64,000 nt of DNA from JACKBC01 sp041391125 (GTDB lineage: Bacteria > Chloroflexota > Anaerolineae > Caldilineales > Caldilineaceae). Shown one piece after another: positions 37,838 to 46,436 of this stretch. Under the pieces are notes generated by a model, which worked only from the letters and a program-made list of their open reading frames with translations, was not told where the DNA came from and did no database searches. The stretch's first letter is position 1, and every line of letters starts with the position of its first letter. A program made the translations under genes and the position numbers. The stretch lies in NCBI GenBank assembly GCA_041391125.1, contig JAWKON010000040.1:19670-83669 (forward strand). Direction: 5' to 3'.

Positions 37838-38602
37838 ATGTTAGTTTCACCAGAACAAGTCAAACAATATCATAAAGAAGGTTATTGCGTACTGGAAAGC
37901 GTGATCCCCGCCGAGCACGTGGCGAATTTGCGCGCCGAGTGTGGTCGCTTTATTGAGGCCATGCACGCCGAAATGGACGCCCAGGGGACCGACGTGCTGG
38001 GCATCAACCACCGCCACAAGCGCTATTTTGTGTCTCGCCGCGGCACGCAGAGCGAGAAGCTGGCGCGCTTTTTATACAGCGACGTAATGGCCGAAGTGAC
38101 GCAGGCGCTGCTGGGCGAGAACGTCTATCTCTTCAATGAGCAGTATGTGGTCAAGAGCGCCGAAGTGGGCATGAAGTTCGCCTGGCACCAGGATTCGGGC
38201 TATGTCCACTTTCGCAACGGCGCGCCGCATAAGCCCTATTTGAGCTGCTGGTGTCCGCTGGATGATGTGACCATTGAAAACGGCACGGTTTACATTCTGC
38301 CCTTTGACCGGGCCGGCACGCGTGAAATCGTGCCGCACCTGGAGGAAGAAGGCACCAACGACAAAGTGGGCTACTTTGGCGACGACCCCGGCGACCCGGT
38401 GATTGTGCCGGCGGGCAGTATTGTGGCCTTTACCAGCTACACCTTCCACCGCAGCGGCCCCAACACCACCAACCAAGCGCGCCGCGTCTATCTGGCCCAA
38501 TATTCCAGCGAGCCCATCCGCACGCAGGATGGCGCCATTTGGGGCTGGGCCTATCCGGTGGTGCAAAACGGCCAGCGTTTGAGCCCGGACGTGCTGCAAT
38601 GA
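37838..38602 (+). CDS. Phytanoyl-CoA dioxygenase (PhyH) family protein 2
   Basis: 254 residues. YHKEGYCVLESVIPAEHVAN at the N-terminus; iron ligands in FAWHQDSGYVHF (His, Asp) and the distal His in YTFHRSGPNTTNQARRVYLA. Its sequence differs from the PhyH at 35807, so the two are separate family members rather than a recent duplication. Its stop overlaps the start of the next gene (ATGA at 38599-38602). Confidence 0.87.
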   Translation: MLVSPEQVKQYHKEGYCVLESVIPAEHVANLRAECGRFIEAMHAEMDAQGTDVLGINHRHKRYFVSRRGTQSEKLARFLYSDVMAEVTQALLGENVYLFNEQYVVKSAEVGMKFAWHQDSGYVHFRNGAPHKPYLSCWCPLDDVTIENGTVYILPFDRAGTREIVPHLEEEGTNDKVGYFGDDPGDPVIVPAGSIVAFTSYTFHRSGPNTTNQARRVYLAQYSSEPIRTQDGAIWGWAYPVVQNGQRLSPDVLQ

Positions 38603-39066
38603 GCACGACGCTGAACGGTTCGCGCTGGCTGCGCTGGGGGCTGCTGGTGCTCCTCTTTGCCGCCGTTTTTGCCACAGTGCTGCTGTGGCGCTTTGGCGCG
38701 GCCGCCTTGACCGGCAATCAAATGAGCCGCGCCGCGCCATTGGCCAAAAACCTGACGCCCGATGAGCTATTTGTGCAGCTCTTTCCCGCCGCCACGCTGG
38801 AAGAAGCGGCCAATGGCTTTGCCGGGGCGCTGGGCATTCCGCCGCAAAGCGTGATGGTGCGGCTGCGCTTTAGCGGCTGTGAAGCTTGCGCCGCCAAGGA
38901 AGACGGACCGGTCCCCGATTTGACCGTGGCCGCCGCCGCTGCCGAAATCGAGCGCGCCGACGCCTTTTGGCTGGTGTACAATGATCTGATCTGCTTTCAC
39001 CTGCTGCAAAACGGGACGTGGATGCCCAAATCGTGCGCGGTCTTCTTGTCGCCGGGGAGAGGGTAA
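38599..39066 (+). CDS. Membrane-anchored protein of unknown function
   Basis: 155 residues with one N-terminal helix (LRWGLLVLLFAAVFATVLLW) and an exported domain. Two closely spaced cysteines (FSGCEACAAKED) and another pair further on (DLICFHLL, PKSCAVF) could form disulfides. Translationally coupled to the PhyH gene by an ATGA overlap. No family recognised. Confidence 0.65.
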   Translation: MSTTLNGSRWLRWGLLVLLFAAVFATVLLWRFGAAALTGNQMSRAAPLAKNLTPDELFVQLFPAATLEEAANGFAGALGIPPQSVMVRLRFSGCEACAAKEDGPVPDLTVAAAAAEIERADAFWLVYNDLICFHLLQNGTWMPKSCAVFLSPGRG

Positions 39067-39104
39067 GTAAACCGCAGATTTTCGGTAAAACCAAGAGATT
39101 ATTT

Positions 39105-39262
39105 TGATCAACAGATTTATAAGATTTCATTGATTATGAAGAAAAAAATCTGTTGAATCTGTGAAATCTGCTGATCATATTGGTGTTTTCTCAATATCTA
39201 GGGGAGTGCCGGTTGAGTAGCCTCGGCAGTTTGAGGCGTATCGAAACCAAACGACTCATACA
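39105..39262. repeat. GATCAACAG repeat followed by a GCCGGTTGAGTAG element
   Basis: 39105-39176 is a diverged GATCAACAGATT/AAATCTGCTGATC palindrome. At about 39204 a half of the GCCGGTTGAGTAGCC..GTATCGAAACCAAA repeat follows. No gene from 39067 to 39301. Confidence 0.75.
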
Positions 39263-39301
39263 ACCGCTTATTATTGAGGAAGATATCTGTGCTGAGATTA
39301 A

Positions 39302-39817
39302 TCAGTCGGCCAGGTCTTTCAACTCTTTGAGCGCTTGCTGAAGCTGCGCTTCCAGGTCATCCATTTCATCGACTGGGGCCGCGCCTTTGGCGTTGGCGCT
39401 TGGCCCCAATTCTTTGCGGATCAGCGCGATATGGCGCTGGTTTTGCCTGTCGGCGGGCGAGACGCCTTCATCACTGCTCTCCAGCGCCCACTGCAGCGCA
39501 CCTTGGCGGGACTTTAATTCGCGGCGCAGCAGGGCGTGAAAGCGAGTGCGCAGTGCGTAGATGGTTTTGTCGATTTGGGCCGCCGCCGCGGCCAACCGCT
39601 GCTGTTCGGCGCTGCTGAGTGCCGCTTGGGCGGCCTTTAGCGCATCCACGCGCACCAGCACATCCCCGCCGGACATTTTATATTGATGATTTCCGGCGCC
39701 AGTATTCACCATCAACGTGCGGTACACGTCATTTCCTATAATATAATCTTCCAGTTCGCGCGCCATTGACTCGAGAACGGTCAGCTCGGCGCTCCAATCG
39801 GTTTGGGTTGTAGTCAT
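39302..39817 (-). CDS. Hypothetical helical protein
   Basis: 171 residues from ATG 39817 (GAGGAGAAC box). Rich in Ala, Gln, Leu and charged residues, with long predicted helices (ALKAAQAALSSAEQQRLAAA; the C-terminal DDLEAQLQQALKELKDLAD, probably coiled coil). No signal peptide or membrane segment. It lies downstream of the D-2-hydroxyacid dehydrogenase. No family recognised. Confidence 0.65.
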   Translation of the reverse strand: MTTTQTDWSAELTVLESMARELEDYIIGNDVYRTLMVNTGAGNHQYKMSGGDVLVRVDALKAAQAALSSAEQQRLAAAAAQIDKTIYALRTRFHALLRRELKSRQGALQWALESSDEGVSPADRQNQRHIALIRKELGPSANAKGAAPVDEMDDLEAQLQQALKELKDLAD

Positions 39818-39891
39818 GTTCTCCTCGCTTTTGGTCATCCTACAGCAGATTCGGAAAACAACAGATAGTTGCCAGTATACTGCATCCCGTT

Positions 39892-40854
39892 TCAATAGCC
39901 CAACTGCTTGTCCACCACGTTGCGCATGGGTTCGCCGGCCAAATAGGCGCTGAGATTGTGCAGAAATATTTCCATAGCGCGTTCAGTATAGGAGGTGGTA
40001 AAGCCCGCATAGTGAGCGGTGATGATGACGTTGGGCATCTCCCACAACGGTGAATCGGCGGGCAGTGGTTCGCGTGTCGTCACATCCAGCCCGGCGCCGC
40101 CGATGCGCCCCTCTTGCAGCGCCCGGATCAGCGCCGGTTCATCGATGATTTCGCCGCGGCCAATGTTGACCAGATAGGTGTTGGGCGGCATCAAGCGCAG
40201 CTCCGCCTCGCCAATCAGGCCGCGCGTCTCTTCGGTCAGCGGTGCGGTGATCACCACAAAATCCGCCCGCGGCAGCACGTCGTGCAGCGCGTCCGGCCCC
40301 ACCATCTCGGCCACGCCCGCCGCGCCCACCTGCGGGTGGCGCCGCAGCCCCATTACGTGGATGCCCAACGCGGCGGCGGATTGGGCCGTGCGCTCGCCAA
40401 TGGCGCCCACGCCGATAAGCAGCATGGTCTTGCCCGCTAATTCAAAGGGCCGCGGGTGCCGCGGCCAGGCCCACTTGTGCTGCGTCTGGTTGCGCATCTG
40501 CTCCGGCAGCCCGCGGCCAAACGAGAGCAAAAAAGCCAAAATATGCTCGCTGATCGGGATGGCGTGGACGCCCGACATGTTGGTCACAATCAGGTCGCTG
40601 GTCTGCACGTCGGGATAGCGGCGCAGCCAATCCACGCCGGCGCCCCAATTCTGGAACCAGTGCAACTTGGGCGCGCGGGCCAGCAGATCATGCGGAAAGC
40701 TGCACACGGCGATTTCGATGCCGGGGAGCAGGGCTTCGATCCGCGCGCGGTCTTGGGTGACGATGAGATTCATGTGGGGGGCGTGGGATTGGATTTGATC
40801 AAGGTGGGCGGGGGTGAGTTCGTGGGGTTGGAAGGCTAGGAGGATGGTTGGCAT
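39892..40854 (-). CDS. D-2-hydroxyacid dehydrogenase (NAD-binding)
   Basis: 320 residues from ATG 40854; an upstream extension in the same frame is low-complexity and overlaps the neighbouring gene, so it is not used. The NAD fold GKTMLLIGVGAIGERTAQ carries GxGxxG. Catalytic residues: Arg in LVNIGRGEIIDE, Glu in TTREPLPADSP and His in IITAHYAGFT. The N-terminal domain has WFQNWGAGVDWLRRYP. Interconverts a 2-keto acid and D-2-hydroxy acid in the cytoplasm. The second half of the N-terminal domain (ISEHILAFLLSFGRG) is typical of this family. Confidence 0.92.
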   Translation of the reverse strand: MPTILLAFQPHELTPAHLDQIQSHAPHMNLIVTQDRARIEALLPGIEIAVCSFPHDLLARAPKLHWFQNWGAGVDWLRRYPDVQTSDLIVTNMSGVHAIPISEHILAFLLSFGRGLPEQMRNQTQHKWAWPRHPRPFELAGKTMLLIGVGAIGERTAQSAAALGIHVMGLRRHPQVGAAGVAEMVGPDALHDVLPRADFVVITAPLTEETRGLIGEAELRLMPPNTYLVNIGRGEIIDEPALIRALQEGRIGGAGLDVTTREPLPADSPLWEMPNVIITAHYAGFTTSYTERAMEIFLHNLSAYLAGEPMRNVVDKQLGY

Positions 40855-40864
40855 TGGATTTTTT

Positions 40865-41896
40865 CTACTTGGGCGTTTTGGATGGTTTCGGCGTCTTGGA
40901 TGGCTTTGGCGTCTTTTCCGATTTTGAGTTCTCAGATGCGTCTTGAGATACTGTTGCTTCAGGCGTGTTAGAGGGCTGTGGTGTATTGGTTGGTTCAAGT
41001 GTATCGGTGGGGGCCGTTGTTGGCGTGCTTACGGGTACATTCGTCGCCGTAGCTGGACTAAAGGTGTTCACAATTGTTGGCATTGGTGGTTCAGGGGTAT
41101 TTGACACGCGATTGGGATTCGGTGTTGATGCATTTACATATCGGAATACATTGCGGTTATTTCCCAATGCTAAACATCGGTTTGAAGAATTCTGCAGGCG
41201 AATGGTCCAATTGTATTGTACACCAGCATCAAAGAAGTCAGCCGGTTTGGGGTAGTGGTCTAAATTAACAACAATATGTTGCTCTGTTGTCGGCTGTTCC
41301 AATCCATATATATGATCAATTGTGGTTAAAATAACAACCTCGAATGCTTCCCCTTCATCCAATATATGCGGTGTGTTCCAGACAAATGTTACTACACCAT
41401 GCAATTCATCTTCTGATGCAGGTCTTTCAAGCGTAACATCAAGAGTCGGGACCGGTGCTATACATTTATCCACACGCATAGACGTTGTGGTAGATGTTAC
41501 AGCAGATGTTATAGTAGATGTTATAGTAGATATCGGTTCTCTTGCAAATACAACTCGATTACTCTCCGTTGCTGTCGGTGTCGCCGTTGGGATGGAGGTA
41601 GGCAATGAAATTGGGGATGGTGTTGAAGTCGGGTCGACTGCGAGTTGGATCGAAGTGGGCGTGGGCGAAGAAGTTACCGTTGACGTATTAGCAGGCCTCC
41701 TTGTAGCCATCGATATTTGTACTGTACTCAAAGATGTCATTGTCACAGTAGACATTAATATAGGCTCTGTAGATAGAGCGGGAGCAGCCCCTGCCGGCAA
41801 CTTCCATCTCTGATTATTTTGAAGTACAACATATGCAATTAGAATAATCCCCAGAAGTGCCAATATTGGTGCCCAAAGCATAGGGCTGTATTGCAC
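40865..41896 (-). CDS. Membrane anchor and Thr/Pro-rich stalk protein, probably the C-terminal half of the PP2C phosphatase
   Basis: 343 residues. A helix (MLWAPILALLGIILIAYVV) is followed by a Thr/Ser/Pro-rich exported stalk, a folded domain (TLERPASEDELHGVVTFVWN, AGVQYNWTIRLQNSSNRCLA), a second Thr/Pro stalk and a C-terminal KTPKPS repeat. The domain resembles Ig-like segments of other Chloroflexota surface proteins. The frame overlaps the PP2C gene by about 80 bases. Reading back in this frame gives HRPKVQYSPMLWAP, so a one-base error near 41910 could have split a single PP2C-TM-stalk protein, mirroring the kinase next door. Confidence 0.7.
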   Translation of the reverse strand: MQYSPMLWAPILALLGIILIAYVVLQNNQRWKLPAGAAPALSTEPILMSTVTMTSLSTVQISMATRRPANTSTVTSSPTPTSIQLAVDPTSTPSPISLPTSIPTATPTATESNRVVFAREPISTITSTITSAVTSTTTSMRVDKCIAPVPTLDVTLERPASEDELHGVVTFVWNTPHILDEGEAFEVVILTTIDHIYGLEQPTTEQHIVVNLDHYPKPADFFDAGVQYNWTIRLQNSSNRCLALGNNRNVFRYVNASTPNPNRVSNTPEPPMPTIVNTFSPATATNVPVSTPTTAPTDTLEPTNTPQPSNTPEATVSQDASENSKSEKTPKPSKTPKPSKTPK

Positions 41897-42746
41897 CTTG
41901 GGGCGATGAAACTATTACCGACGTTATATTATCATAGCCGCCTTTATTGGCGCGGTTGATGAGCTTGGAAACCGCGCGGTGTGGGGAATTTTGGGCGACA
42001 ATGGCGGTTATATCGGTTTGGCTGACATAATCAGACAAACCGTCTGTACAGAGCAGAATCCTATCGCCCGGCGCCAACTCAAAAGATTTCAATACGTTGC
42101 GCCTGTTGGGTCGCACATGCCCGGCATCTGCTTGATGTGGATCGAGAATGACGTGATCGATCTCTAGCCTTTCATCGGTTCCCAGCCAGCGCGTAATGGT
42201 GCCGCTCTCGGCATGATTGGCCAACTGAGCCGCTGAAATGGCGCCCCTGTCGAACTCTTCTTGGGCCACGGTATGATCGAGCGTGAGTTGATGCAGCTTG
42301 CGATTCCGCAACAGGTAGGCGCGGCTATCGCCCAAATGGGCCAAATAGAGCTGGTTCTCTAGGATAGCCGCGATGACAATCGTGGTTGATGCGCCTTCTA
42401 GCCTTGGCTCATCGGCAATTGTTTCATTGATGGCGCGGTTGGCCACATGTAGGGCAATATCAATATACCTGACCAAAGAATCATGCGTCAGGCGCGCGCG
42501 ATTATGCTCCAAATATTCTCGCACTTGTATCACCGCGGTCGTGCTGGCAAAGGCGCCGCCGACTTCCCCACCGACACCATCAGCCACAATGGCTACCTTT
42601 AACTCGCGCGCTGGCGCCGGTTCGCCATCCCCCACAAGCAGCGTAAAGGTTCCGAAAGCATCCTCGTTCTGCTCACGGCTTTTCCCTGTATCGGATTTGC
42701 CTGCTATGTGAAAGGGCGTTTCACGATTGGAATGCAGTTTGTGCAT
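41814..42746 (-). CDS. PP2C-family protein Ser/Thr phosphatase
   Basis: 310 residues. Removes phosphate from Ser/Thr of proteins, expected to oppose the kinase at 42907-44576. All PP2C motifs are present: KSREQNEDAFG, AIVADGVGGEVGG, ASTTIVIA, LGDSRAYLLRN, ILLCTDGLSDYV and GGYDNITSVIV, giving the metal-binding aspartates. The last 30 residues (after SVIVSS) do not belong to the family and overlap the anchor/stalk frame at 40865-41896, so the phosphatase is probably membrane-bound. Start at 42746. Last member of the CIS-linked cassette. Confidence 0.92.
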   Translation of the reverse strand: MHKLHSNRETPFHIAGKSDTGKSREQNEDAFGTFTLLVGDGEPAPARELKVAIVADGVGGEVGGAFASTTAVIQVREYLEHNRARLTHDSLVRYIDIALHVANRAINETIADEPRLEGASTTIVIAAILENQLYLAHLGDSRAYLLRNRKLHQLTLDHTVAQEEFDRGAISAAQLANHAESGTITRWLGTDERLEIDHVILDPHQADAGHVRPNRRNVLKSFELAPGDRILLCTDGLSDYVSQTDITAIVAQNSPHRAVSKLINRANKGGYDNITSVIVSSPQGAIQPYALGTNIGTSGDYSNCICCTSK

Positions 42747-42906
42747 GGGTAGATATGGGAATAAGTTTCTATGATCGTCGTAATGACATCATAATATCAT
42801 TGGAATAAATTCGTTATTCTGGTTTTTACTATGGTGCATCAATAAACCGAGCATTTTCAAGTGTAACAGTATATTGCTGGCTGTCAGCCCTTGTAGAAAT
42901 TTCAAT

Positions 42907-44576
42907 CTAGAGTTTTTGTAGACCAGATGTATTGACGTCCAAATCATTTCCGGGCGTTGCATCACCAATAATAGCCCTATCACTCGTATTATGCACGCGT
43001 GCTGTGGCCCCCCGTCCCTGACCACGCAGATTTTGATCGGTTATGCCGTCTTCTATTTTTATAATAACTCTAGCGTCACTTTCAACCGGTTCCAAATGGT
43101 AAATATCGGATCTTTGATTGGTTACTATTCCCGTGCGTACAGTATCTGAGTCGAAACCTGGCGGATTTGTCGGAGCTAGCGCACGGGTCGGAAATACGAT
43201 GCTAGTAGGGGTTGCCGCCGGCGGCGCAGTAACGGTCGGTGTAAGGACGGGGGATATAACAATCGTGGTTGTTACTGATACAGGGGCGGATATGGCAATG
43301 GAGGATGATAGTACAGTGGTATTGGTTGATGTGAAAGTGGGGGGTACTGTAGCAGTTGGGGGCTCTGTAGATGAGACCACCATAGCCGGCGTGGGGTGCG
43401 AAATGAGTTAGCAATAGTGGAGGCGGATTGCCGTATAAGCGGCCACGAGAAGTATCCCAGCACAGCAGCGAGGAACAGTAGCCCCACCGCGACCAGTCGA
43501 TTGATTAAGTATTTGCGCCCACGGGCGCGTTTGGTCAGCGATAGTATCTCTTGGGTTTCCGTTTGCAATAAAGCCGGGTCTGGACGCGTTGAAGGATCAT
43601 CCGCCAACATGTTGCTGACCAGGGCGTCAAGGCGCGGACGTACAGCTTTGGGAATCGAGGATGCATAATCTGATACAGGTGCGGGAGTTACATTGCATAC
43701 GGCATCAATAATCTCTTCATCCGTCAATTCGCGCTTCGTTTGGGCTTCGAGTCGCCACAAGAAAGGATGACGCCCGGCCAGCATTTCATACAGTACGACG
43801 CCCAGCGAAAAGACGTCCATACCGCCATCTGGTTTTTCCCATTCTTTTACATAACGGATGCGCTCCCGCGACATGTATTGGAGCGTCCCCGCCTCAAGAT
43901 CACCATGACCAATATCGCCGGCAATGCCAAAATCGACCAATACAGGTTCAACCACTTCACCTTGTACTGGTTTGGTGCGAAACAGAATATTGCCCGGCTT
44001 GATGTCCAAATGCGCAATGCCCGGATCATGGCCGTATTCAGTTTCATGGGGGGCATGAATTGCGACGAGGGCGCCGGTCAGTGTATGCACAATCTGCAGC
44101 GCCATTTCCAGATCGAGTGCGGCAAATTCATCCTTTTGGACCTTTTTGGTGTTGACCAGAAGATCGCGCAGCGATCCTCCTTCCAAATATTCAAGCACCA
44201 TAAACCAGGGCTGCCCCAATAAATCTGCGCGCGCAAGGTAGACCTTGGGCCGAATGGGCAAAATTTTCACAATGGCGGGATGATTTAGTTCATTCAGGCG
44301 TACCAGCTTGCTCTCTTCTTTACGCAGGGCAGATTGGTTAAAATCAGGGTCATCATGAATACGGGCAATCTTGAGGATAACTCGTTTAACCGGGGCTTTC
44401 AGCCCACTCTTTTTCTGCAATAAGTTTGCCCTCGAAGGGTCGGCTTCCTTGGCGCTCATCTCGGCCAAATATACTTCGGACATACCCCCCTGTACGCCGA
44501 GCTTCCGAATAATATAGTATGGATATGGCTTTATCTGATGACGCGGCGGGAGCGTGGTAAGCTGCGACATATTCAA
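42907..44576 (-). CDS. Transmembrane Ser/Thr protein kinase with exported Thr/Pro stalk, one frameshift
   Basis: Cytoplasmic kinase domain at about 18-310: P-loop KLGVQGGMSEVYLAEM, ATP-binding Lys in RVILKIAR, catalytic HLDIKPGNILF (HLD instead of HRD), DFG in LVDFGIAGDIGHG, activation segment GTLQYMSRERI, and MDVFSLGVVLYEMLAGRHPF. A transmembrane helix follows (INRLVAVGLLFLAAVLGYFS). Near 43395 the frame shifts and a Thr/Pro/Ser stalk plus a small C-terminal domain (IKIEDGITDQNLRGQGRGAT, PGNDLDVNTS) extend outside. Topology resembles PpkA/PknB-type sensors. It starts 3 bases after the vWA-FHA gene stop, so is co-transcribed with it. Confidence 0.9.
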
Positions 44577-44578
44577 TC

Positions 44579-46369
44579 CTACTTGGCTGGTTTGCGCCTT
44601 TGTGTGGCCCTGGGTTTTGGCTCTTGTGCTTGCGGTTCGTCCGGTTCAGGCGGAGGCGGGGGTGGCTTCTCCTCAGATGCAGGTGCAGCACGCGGCGCCA
44701 CTTTTTTGGTCACCCCCTTCGCTGCCGTATGGGGATCGGGTATACTTTCCGGCTCAGGCCGTTCAAAGCGGTAAACAATATCTGTGCCCGTATCAACATG
44801 CAATGAGATCGCATCATCTTTCTGAAGTTTGGTGGGTCCTGTAATGGCTGCGCCATTGACAAAGGTGCCATTCGCGCTATCATTATCGGTTATATAGTAG
44901 CTATCATCGTGAATTTTGTATTCGATCTTAAAATGAGATCGAGAGATATTCTCATTTTCAATAACCTTATCGACTTCCTCCTTAGCCCGGCCAAATTTTG
45001 TAATATTACCCTGACCATCAAGCCACATGATCTCATCACCGGCGGCCCCTTGCAGCTTGACCAATCTAGCTAAAGCTGGGTTCGGCTCGACTGGTTCGTC
45101 AACAGGGGGCGGTGGCGGGTTAACTTTTTTTGTTCTAGGGGGTTCATCATTCGACTTACGAAGCGTCGCTTGCAGACGCCTTTGGGTCTTATCAGAGTCC
45201 AAATCATCATTTGTGCGTCGTGTCCGCCGAAAGAGATAAAGAAGTCCAACCCAGAGAATTAACAATCCTGCCGCCACGGGTAAAACATAACGCTTATAGT
45301 TTGGGGAAGGTGGAACGACGGGCGTCGCCGTGGGGACGGATGTGGGCGGCGTGATTTCGGTTGGGATAGCCGTTGGAGCGATACTCTGTGAGGACAGGGC
45401 GCAGGGGGACGAAGATATTTGACCAGTCGATGTCGGAATAGCCACATGTACTTCGGTAGCTGTGGATGTAGTTTCATATGACACATCCCACTCAATAGTG
45501 GCGCCGGCATTAGACACCATATCTTGCCAGATACCATCGAGGGAATCATACGTTCCCAAGACCCCATATCTCGCGGACTGATCGCCGGTAAGTTCGCGTA
45601 AAGTCTGCTCGTCGATAACTTGACCACTCTATAGGGCTGTTTATGAAAGCGCGGCATGCAAGTTAACAAAGGTTGATGCCTCGATCGGTACATTCCCAGA
45701 ACGGGCGTTTGGGTCCCGCGCAAGCCATTTGCGATCAACAATAGGGCATTGGTGCGATTGGAGCCATCTTTCAGAATACGAATCACCTCAATCGCGGCAT
45801 CGATTTCATCCGCTTGAAGATTTAGTTCTGGAATGCTATTATCGTCAGCAAAATTTACAAGCCCTCTGGCAAAAGAAGAGCAGGATTGTTGTCTTCCTTG
45901 CTTGGATCATTTACTTGCCATTGACCATACTGGGAAACTTGCCCACCAGGCGCCGTCCAGAAAGAGGCCAACTTGGGCGCCAGGCTTGGACTTGAGATAT
46001 GTATTCACCAATCTTTCGACGGTTGCTCCACGGTTTATATAAGCCTTGCGTCGATTGGGATCATATTCTTTGGTAATATCTGTGACAATCGCAATCCGCA
46101 GATCCGATGCCTCGCTTATGACATTGGGTTCAGCAGCGATAGGCTCTGTACCATGATACACCACTGGCTTTATGTTTGAACCGGTCACATTGTGGGCCTG
46201 GACATGAAAAGAATAGCGGGGTGGGTTTGCAACGATAGAATTGCAATCTATCGCAATAATGGGCGCGTCTTGGGCGCGCGCGACATCGGCATTAAGAGAG
46301 AATTAACGAAAATAGTAGCGAAATATTGAACAAATGCTTGAAAGAGATTTTCGTTGTAGCAGTATACAT
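44579..46369 (-). CDS. vWA-TM-FHA protein, several frameshifts
   Basis: From about ATG 46369 there is a signal peptide (KISFKHLFNISLLFSLILS), then after a shift an exported region (APIIAIDCNSIVANPPRYSF) and a von Willebrand A-like domain in pieces: DLRIAIVTDITKEYD, VERLVNTYLKSKPGAQVGLF, DEIDAAIEVIRILKDGSNRT, TLRELTGDQSARYGVLGTYD, SLDGIWQDMVSNAGATIEWD. After a Thr/Pro linker a transmembrane helix (YVLPVAAGLLILWVGLLYLF) leads to a cytoplasmic FHA domain (GNITKFGRAKEEVDKVIENE, ISRSHFKIEY, NDSANGTFVNG) with the phosphothreonine-binding residues in place, and a Pro-rich tail. At least three frame changes, all in the exported half; the frame is intact from 45559 down. Confidence 0.78.
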
Positions 46370-46436
46370 GTGTTAGTCCAATCAATAATGCACAGATCGA
46401 TGTTAGGATGTCGCCAAATGCTGATCTATATCTGCA

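Noticed and set aside
40865..41896. Independent surface adhesin
   Set aside because: Possible, but overlap with the PP2C frame and the parallel kinase architecture make a split phosphatase more likely.
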